Origin: an uncultured Clostridia bacterium
GTDB taxonomy: Bacteria > Bacillota > Clostridia > Oscillospirales > Ruminococcaceae
NCBI GenBank assembly: GCA_947629275.1
Contig: CANRDG010000003.1
Span: forward strand, 1 to 36,960
DNA length: 36,960 nucleotides
Reading direction: 5' to 3'
The position numbers and the translations under genes were made by a program. The notes under the pieces were generated by a model. The model was given only the letters and a program-made list of their open reading frames with translations, was not told the origin of the DNA and did no database searches. Positions 32,901 through 36,960 of this stretch are shown here, piece by piece (within the stretch, counting starts at the first letter, position 1; each line of letters begins with the position of its first letter).

Positions 32901-33127
32901 TTTGCAAGATATTCAAGTGTCAGAGGCTCCATGTAAACTTTATCGGCGATAGACGTATCCGTCATTATAGTTGCAGGGTTGGAGTTTACCAGTATTACTT
33001 GATAGCCCTCCTCGCGCAGCGCAAGGCAAGCCTGCGTTCCCGAATAGTCAAACTCAGCCGCCTGACCTATAACTATAGGACCCGAGCCTATGACGAGTAT
33101 TTTGTTTATATCCGTGCGCTTAGGCAT
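29945..33127 (-). CDS. carB: Carbamoyl-phosphate synthase large subunit
   Basis: At 1060 residues it has the normal length. Two homologous halves each open with the ATP-grasp preface (KILVIGSGPIVIGQAAEFDYSG at about 8; VIVLGSGPIRIGQGVEFDYSTVH at about 550), each with EVNPR-S metal/ATP residues. The C-terminal 120 residues form the MGS-like allosteric domain, where UMP or ornithine bind. CarB makes carbamoyl phosphate from ammonia, bicarbonate and two ATP, for pyrimidines and arginine. The ATG at 33127 overlaps the end of carA by eight bases, with AAGGAGG inside carA. Last gene of its operon; no pyr or arg gene follows. Confidence 0.98.
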   Translation of the reverse strand: MPKRTDINKILVIGSGPIVIGQAAEFDYSGTQACLALREEGYQVILVNSNPATIMTDTSIADKVYMEPLTLEYLAKILRYERPDAILPGIGGQTGLNLAMQLAKKGVLDECGVELLGTSFESIDMAEDRERFKELCISLGEPVLPSEIANTIEQGVEAAKRIGYPVVLRPAFTLGGTGGGFADNEEELRVILKNALALSPVSQCLVEKSIKGYKEIEYEVMRDANDTAITICNMENVDPVGIHTGDSIVVCPSQTLTNKEYHMLRDSALKIIRALKIQGGCNVQFALDPHSFSYYLIEVNPRVSRSSALASKASGYPIARVSAKIATGLTLDEIQIANTPASFEPTLDYVVTKMPRFPFDKFTMASNTLSTQMKATGEVMSIGRTIEESLLKAIRSLEIGLCHLHSKKFDSYTIEELLDYIKLGTDDRIYAISQLMWKGVDLGIICDITQIDMLFLNKIENIVLFERDIIENKFDEKVLYEAKKMGFSDKYIASLWECSEEDVYQLRKKLKMFPVYKMIDTCASEFESYIPYFYSTYEDENESIVSDKPKVIVLGSGPIRIGQGVEFDYSTVHAVSTIKKFGYEAIIINNNPETVSTDYTTSDKLYFEPLTVEDVMNVIELEKPFGVIASLGGQTAINLAEPLMKRGVKIIGTDFAAIERAENRNSFEKVLEELNIPQPPGEAVTDIPAGIAAAARIGYPVLVRPSYVLGGRAMQIVSNEDMLKTYLKTAVEIDEDKPVLVDKYIEGKEVEVDAVCDGKDVFVPGIMELVERTGIHSGDSISVYPTFSISQKVKDTILDYTKRLGLGIGIVGLYNIQFIVDKNEDVYIIEVNPRSSRTVPFLSKATGYSLADIGTLVILGKSLKEQGINVLFPPEKKRWYVKAPAFSFSKLNGLDAYLSPEMKSTGEAIGYDKKLTRALYKALKSSGMKLSNYGTLFVTIADKDKEEALELVRRFYHLGFNIEATHGTAVFLREHGIRTREKQKISSGSDEILQGMRSGYIKYVINTRDMSSAGHLTDGYEIRRCAVENGVAIFTALDTVKVLLDVLEEMTLCISTIDEE

Positions 33128-34217
33128 TGTCTTTCGCCTCCTTCATTATATCTATAAACTTCCCGAACAGATATTTGCTGTCCTGCGGGCCGGGCGCGCT
33201 TTCGGGGTGGTACTGCACCGAGAACACCTTGTCTTCCTTACATTCAACGCCCTCAACTGTGTTATCGAGCAGATTTATATGCGTAACTTTAAGGCCCGTT
33301 CCCTCTACCGACTCGCTTGCTACAGCATAGCTGTGGTTTTGTGAGGTTATCTCCAGCTTGCCCGTTTCAAGGTTCTTTACGGGGTGGTTGCCGCCGCGGT
33401 GACCGAATTTCAGTTTGTATGTCTTAGCTCCGTATGCAAGCGATATCATCTGATGCCCAAGGCATATGCCGAATATAGGCAGCTTGCCTTTCAAAGCCTT
33501 TACCGTTTCAATAACGGGCTGCACGTCCTCGGGGTCGCCCGGGCCGTTTGAAATAAACAGTCCGTCGGGCTTCATCATTCGGATATCCTCCGCAGATGTG
33601 TTCCACGGCACTATGGTAACGTTGCAGCCTATCTGGTTAAGGCTTCTTATGATATTGAGCTTTATGCCGCAGTCTATAGCAACAACGTTATACTTCGGGT
33701 TTGAAGTTCTCGAATACCACTTTTTTCGGCAGCTTACCCTGCTTACTGCATCTTTCGGCACGGGGGTATTTTTTATTATCTCCAGAGCCTTTTCGTTGGG
33801 GGTATCAATACTTGTAATGCACACCCGTCTGCTGCCGAGATCTCTTATGCTCCTTGTAAGCTTTCTGGTATCTATGCCGCTTATGCCGGGAATGTGGTTT
33901 TCTTCCATAGTCTCCGAAAGCGTTTTTGTATACCTGAAATTGCTGGGAAAGTCGTTATATTCCCTTACTATAAGACCGCCGATGGTGGGGCTTTTTGTTT
34001 CAAAGTCCTCGTCGGTAATGCCGTAGTTTCCTATAAGCGGATATGTCATAACTACCGCCTGATATGTATACGACGGGTCTGAAATTATCTCCTGATAACC
34101 GACCATAGATGTATTGAAAACTATCTCGCACACCGCATCGCAATTGTCGCCGAAGCCGTAACCCTCATAGAAAGAGCCGTCCTCGAGGACTATTTTTCTG
34201 TCCTTTTTTCTAAGCAT
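33120..34217 (-). CDS. carA: Carbamoyl-phosphate synthase small subunit
   Basis: A 365-residue glutaminase subunit. The N-terminal CPSase_sm domain (about 1-140, VLEDGSFYEGYGFG and VFNTSMVGYQEI) is followed by the class I amidotransferase domain from about 175. The nucleophile Cys lies in GICLGHQ near residue 250 and the catalytic His-x-Glu in VQYHPESAPGPQD near the end. It supplies ammonia to CarB. The ATG at 34217 has GGGAGG upstream. A long untranslated leader with a small ORF precedes it, which suggests attenuation-type control. Confidence 0.98.
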   Translation of the reverse strand: MLRKKDRKIVLEDGSFYEGYGFGDNCDAVCEIVFNTSMVGYQEIISDPSYTYQAVVMTYPLIGNYGITDEDFETKSPTIGGLIVREYNDFPSNFRYTKTLSETMEENHIPGISGIDTRKLTRSIRDLGSRRVCITSIDTPNEKALEIIKNTPVPKDAVSRVSCRKKWYSRTSNPKYNVVAIDCGIKLNIIRSLNQIGCNVTIVPWNTSAEDIRMMKPDGLFISNGPGDPEDVQPVIETVKALKGKLPIFGICLGHQMISLAYGAKTYKLKFGHRGGNHPVKNLETGKLEITSQNHSYAVASESVEGTGLKVTHINLLDNTVEGVECKEDKVFSVQYHPESAPGPQDSKYLFGKFIDIMKEAKDNA

Positions 34218-34497
34218 TTTTCAAACCTCCCGATACAATAAAAAAGCCTGCCGCTTAATTTTAAGGAATAGAAATAACTATCCTTACAAAAAAGCGTCAA
34301 GCACCGATAACGTATCATATTCATATAAAACAAATGAAGAGGCGAAAATAAAGCACGGTGTTTTTCCCGATGCGCTGTATATACCGCCTGTCTTTGGCGA
34401 GAAAAGCTGCCGTGTCATAAATTGCCACCCCGTTTTAACATAATCTAAGCGTCCACAAGCCGCGCACTAACGCTGCCTGATGAACGCCTTTGTTCAA
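34218..34497 (-). promoter_or_regulatory. Long carAB leader with hairpins
   Basis: About 280 bases lie between the expected transcription start and carA. They hold a 5-bp hairpin near the 5' end (TGAAC..GTTCA), a 44-codon ORF (34284-34418), a hairpin made by TAAGGATAG and CTATTCCTTA (34262-34286) that includes the ORF stop codon, and a weak AAGC/GCTT stem followed by six T at about 34235-34245 just before the carA ribosome site. The order ORF, hairpin, T tract fits transcription attenuation. A classical PyrR-binding loop could not be recognised. Confidence 0.5.
34284..34418 (-). CDS. Candidate carA leader peptide, 44 residues
   Basis: An ATG at 34418 with GGGGTGG six bases upstream opens a 44-codon frame that ends at a TAA within the hairpin at 34262-34286. 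The peptide begins MTRQLFSPK and ends LSVLDAFL; the middle (PCFIFASSFVLYEY) is encoded by a pyrimidine-rich, mostly T stretch of RNA. This combination resembles leader-peptide control by coupling of transcription and translation, as in the enterobacterial pyrBI leader. It does not look like a stand-alone protein. It lies wholly inside the carA leader and was found by reading the strand directly. Confidence 0.45.
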   Translation of the reverse strand: MTRQLFSPKTGGIYSASGKTPCFIFASSFVLYEYDTLSVLDAFL

Positions 34498-34503
34498 ATA
34501 AAT

Positions 34504-34532
34504 ATTATACAACATTTAAAGCCGCTTGTCAA
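34504..34532 (-). promoter_or_regulatory. Promoter of carAB
   Basis: Minus-strand TTGACA (34527-34532) and TATAAT (34504-34509), both perfect, with a 17-base spacer. Bases 34498-34518 match the gap promoter at 53-73 over 21 positions. No terminator is visible between the upstream gene (stop at 34550) and this promoter, so read-through is possible. Confidence 0.9.
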
Positions 34533-34549
34533 TAGCACAGAGAAATTTT

Positions 34550-35272
34550 TTACAAATAATAATCTTCAATATTTAAAATGTACCAGTGCCAGCCGACTCT
34601 TGCCACATAAACGTCGTAATTATACACCTGCGAGGACTTCTCGCCGCTGAAAGATACCTCTGCCGATACTCTGTAAGCCTCTTTAATGCTTATATCGTCG
34701 CCGAAATTGCGCCTGTATTCATCTTCCGAACGAAGTATTTCTTCTGTGGTAAGCTTTTCCTCTCTGCCGCAGGTGACGGTCGCCGTGAAGTTCTCTCCCA
34801 GTATCTCGTGATAATCGCTGTAGCTTTCTTTTATAAATGTATCTTTTGAGAGCCCGTTTGCCGAAATATAGTCGTCATAAGTCTCCGCCAGCCCTTTCGG
34901 GAACGCTGAAACATACTTGTCGTAGTCGTTTTCGGCAATGGCGGTAAAATAGTTGACTATAGGCTCTGTCTTTTCGCCTGCACCCAGAACGCCTGCACGA
35001 AACAGCGACCACACCACAAGCGCTATAATTCCCACAAGCAGAACTATCACTATAACTATCTGCGGAGTTGTCATTTTTTTCTTTTCGCGCTTTGGCGCGG
35101 CGTTGCGCTCTTTTTCGCGCTTGGCGGCGTTTTGCTGCCGCTCCTCTTTTCTCTGTTTGTTTGATTTATATTTATCAAACGTTTTTGAACGCTCTACAGG
35201 CTTGCCGTAGCCGCATTTGTCGCAGTAGTCGCCTTTGTACTCTGCGCCGCAGCTCTTACAGTATTTTGCCAA
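34550..35272 (-). CDS. Zinc-ribbon protein with one membrane anchor
   Basis: A 240-residue protein. Residues 4-20 form a zinc ribbon (CKSCGAEYKGDYCDKCG), followed by a strongly basic stretch rich in Lys, Arg and Glu (about 28-67), a hydrophobic segment at about 72-92, and an acidic extracytoplasmic domain ending in VGWHWYILNIEDYYL, similar in style to NTF2-like or DUF4878-like domains. The family is not recognised. The start is TTG at 35272 with AAGGGGGAA eight bases upstream; no ATG lies in a suitable position. Divergent from the gene at 35417. Confidence 0.78.
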   Translation of the reverse strand: MAKYCKSCGAEYKGDYCDKCGYGKPVERSKTFDKYKSNKQRKEERQQNAAKREKERNAAPKREKKKMTTPQIVIVIVLLVGIIALVVWSLFRAGVLGAGEKTEPIVNYFTAIAENDYDKYVSAFPKGLAETYDDYISANGLSKDTFIKESYSDYHEILGENFTATVTCGREEKLTTEEILRSEDEYRRNFGDDISIKEAYRVSAEVSFSGEKSSQVYNYDVYVARVGWHWYILNIEDYYL

Positions 35273-35296
35273 CAGTGTTTCCCCCTTTTTAAGACT

Positions 35297-35344
35297 TTCT
35301 TAAGTTATTGATATATTGAATGTTAAGAAATAATATGTTATAAT
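35297..35344 (+). promoter_or_regulatory. Promoter and inverted repeat for the 35417 operon
   Basis: TTGAAT (35316-35321), 17-base spacer, TATAAT (35339-35344). An inverted repeat TTCTTAA (35297-35303) and TTAAGAA (35323-35329) straddles the -35 box and lies between the divergent genes, so it may be an operator. Confidence 0.55.
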
Positions 35345-35416
35345 CTATAGCAGTGGTTATATTTAGTTTAACTCATTTGAATCGGTTTGTCAATAAATTT
35401 TGAAAGGAAGATGACA

Positions 35417-36067
35417 ATGAAGCAAAGGCTCAAAAGGCTTAACCGCGGTATCGTGCTTGGTGTACTGGTTATGTTGGCATTCGCAATATACATAACAGTC
35501 GATAACGCCGCATTTAAGTCGAAAGAAAAAGACGAGATAGAAAGTGTCATCAGCGGCTTTGTGAACGATACCGCTCAGGCGTGCGTTTACACGGGCAGCG
35601 CTACAGACAAAGATTCTATCCTCAACTTTTACGAAAGGCAGGCAGAGGCAGGCTGCAAAGATGCGCTGAACAAATACTGGGATCATTCGGAGGCTTTGGA
35701 AAAGTACAACGAAGCCAGTTTATTCGGAGAATACTATACCACAAAGGACGATATAGTGCAGGAGATAACCCCTTTGAGAGACTACATGGACTACGGCGAT
35801 AACACACCCTCTATGATGCCATATTATTCTAAAATAGACTGCACTACAACCATTGAAAGCCTTAAACGCAACGGCGCAGGCGCTACCGCAATAATAACCG
35901 TCAGGTACGACGCAACGGGAAGCGGTGTTCCGATACTGGTATGCCCTGTAGGCGTAAACTATGTAGAGGCAGGAAGCGGCTCACAGGTGAGCACTTCGGA
36001 AAGTTATCGTATAGAACTGTACAAACAGGACGGCGAATGGAAGATCGTCGGTTCTACATGGAATTAA
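35417..36067 (+). CDS. Membrane-anchored protein of unknown function
   Basis: A 216-residue protein starting at the ATG at 35417, eight bases after AAAGGA; an ATG at 35411 is too close to that site. Residues about 12-32 form the only hydrophobic segment; the rest is probably extracytoplasmic, with a helical first half and a beta-rich second half ending YRIELYKQDGEWKIVGSTWN, a typical last hairpin of NTF2-like domains. The family is not recognised. The ABC ATPase starts 12 bases later with its ribosome site just after this stop, so it is probably part of the transporter operon. Confidence 0.75.
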   Translation: MKQRLKRLNRGIVLGVLVMLAFAIYITVDNAAFKSKEKDEIESVISGFVNDTAQACVYTGSATDKDSILNFYERQAEAGCKDALNKYWDHSEALEKYNEASLFGEYYTTKDDIVQEITPLRDYMDYGDNTPSMMPYYSKIDCTTTIESLKRNGAGATAIITVRYDATGSGVPILVCPVGVNYVEAGSGSQVSTSESYRIELYKQDGEWKIVGSTWN

Positions 36068-36079
36068 GGAGGCGGCAAT

Positions 36080-36960
36080 ATGGAAAACGTAAAAAATGAA
36101 GTTGCCGTTTCTATAAAAGGTCTTAACAAGACGATAGGCAAACGGCAGATACTGCACGATATTTCTTTTGACGCATACAGCGGAGAGGTATTCGGCTTTT
36201 TAGGACCGAACGGCGCAGGCAAGACTACCACCATTAAAATGATAGTGGGTCTGCTCTCGATAGACAGCGGCGAAATATCGGTGTGCGGCGCGGAGATAAA
36301 GAAAGACTTTGAGGGCGCGCTTAAAAACATAGGCGGCATAGTTGAAAACCCCGAAATGTACAAACATCTTACGGGGTATCAAAACTTAGAGCACTACGCG
36401 CGCATGAGAGAGGGCATTACCAAAGAGCGCATTGACGAAGTTGTTGCTCTGGTTGGTCTTTCAAACAGGATAAACGAGAAAATATCGAAGTATTCTCTTG
36501 GTATGCGCCAGAGGCTCGGCGTTGCGCAGTCTATACTGCACAGACCTAAAGCTTTGATACTTGATGAGCCCACAAACGGCTTAGACCCTGCCGGAATAAA
36601 GGAGCTTCGCGATATACTGAAAAAGCTTGCCCATGAAGAGGGCGTGTGCGTTATAGTTTCCAGCCACCTGATGAGCGAAATGGAGCTTATGTGCGACAGG
36701 GTGGGAGTTATAGCAAACGGCAGTATGCTGGGCGTATACTCTATAGACGAACTTTTAGCGGCTTCGGCAGGCGCAACGAGCGACTACATAATAGACACCG
36801 ACGGCGGCGAAAAGGCTGTTGAGATAATAAAGGGCGTTACCGAAAAGGTAAGCCTTACAGATGAAGGTCTTGTGGAGGTCATTCTTGCAAATGAATCTCA
36901 CCGCGAGGATATAGCGAAGATAAACAAACTGCTTATTGAGGGCGGCGCCGCGGTATACAC
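36080..36960 (+). CDS. ABC-2 type transporter ATPase, BcrA-like (partial)
   Basis: An open frame from the ATG at 36080 (GGAGG upstream) runs off the window after 293 codons. Walker A is GPNGAGKTTT at about 44, Q-loop region GGIVENPEMYKHLTGYQNL, signature YSLGMRQRL at about 135, Walker B LILDEPTNGLDP, H loop VSSHLMSEME. The pattern and the C-terminal extension match BcrA/CcmA/Nod-type ATPases that work with ABC-2 permeases in bacitracin or lantibiotic resistance and similar export; the permease is expected just beyond the window. Substrate unknown. Confidence 0.93.
   Translation, partial: MENVKNEVAVSIKGLNKTIGKRQILHDISFDAYSGEVFGFLGPNGAGKTTTIKMIVGLLSIDSGEISVCGAEIKKDFEGALKNIGGIVENPEMYKHLTGYQNLEHYARMREGITKERIDEVVALVGLSNRINEKISKYSLGMRQRLGVAQSILHRPKALILDEPTNGLDPAGIKELRDILKKLAHEEGVCVIVSSHLMSEMELMCDRVGVIANGSMLGVYSIDELLAASAGATSDYIIDTDGGEKAVEIIKGVTEKVSLTDEGLVEVILANESHREDIAKINKLLIEGGAAVY

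Noticed and set aside
34226..34240. Possible PyrR-binding motif near GTATCGGGAGGTTTG
   Set aside because: Only the GAGGTT part fits the known loop pattern, the upstream half does not, and the GGGAGG is better explained as the carA ribosome site.

Overview
The window looks like chromosomal DNA from a spore-forming, Gram-positive member of the Clostridia, most probably Oscillospiraceae/Ruminococcaceae (a relative of Ruminococcus or [Eubacterium] siraeum is a low-confidence guess). The support is a tricistronic GerA/GerB/GerC germinant-receptor operon, a fused SecDF, NrdR, a YloU/YloV pair, C-terminal NPTTG-type sorting signals, strong AGGAGG ribosome sites, many exact TTGACA-17-TATAAT-like promoters, and frequent GTG and TTG starts. 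I saw no tRNA, rRNA, CRISPR array, transposase, integrase or prophage gene.

Layout. 1-22 (-): first codons of a probable gap gene with its promoter. 309-1379 (+): histidine-kinase-like ATPase. 1435-4039 (-): three tandem paralogues of small secreted, wall-anchored proteins with near-identical ends and unrelated-looking middles. 4119-5093: about 1 kb without a gene, holding three copies of a degenerate repeat (4222-4665) and then a run of ten hairpins (4683-5090) whose last member is a terminator. 5094-11229 (-): five-gene operon of acidic-tailed membrane protein, large FtsX-type permease, YchF, DUF3592 membrane protein and ABC ATPase. 11358-13211 (-): nrdR, a small unknown protein and a TIM-barrel epimerase-like protein. 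13435-17555 (+): secDF and an orphan solute-binding lipoprotein. 17606-18647 (-): DUF4363 and DUF421 membrane proteins, divergent from the germinant-receptor operon 18749-22448 (+). 22602-24604 (+): Asp23-family protein and FakA-like protein. 24795-25997 (+): membrane-anchored unknown. 26180-29412 (+): ribbon-helix-helix protein translationally coupled to ClpB. 29529-29906 (+): SdpI-like membrane protein. 29945-34217 (-): carA-carB with a long leader that contains a previously unlisted 44-codon ORF. 34550-35272 (-): zinc-ribbon membrane protein. 35417-36960 (+): membrane-anchored unknown followed by an ABC-2 type ATPase cut by the window edge.

Most of the window is housekeeping: protein export (SecDF), pyrimidine/arginine precursor synthesis (CarAB), dNTP control (NrdR), proteostasis (ClpB), fatty-acid activation (YloV/FakA-like) and germination (Ger). 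The less ordinary material is the paralogous surface-protein cluster, the hairpin array beside it, the carA leader ORF, the palindrome next to the RHH-clpB promoter, and a 21-base block shared exactly by the gap and carA promoters. All functional names come from reading the protein sequences; no database search was run.
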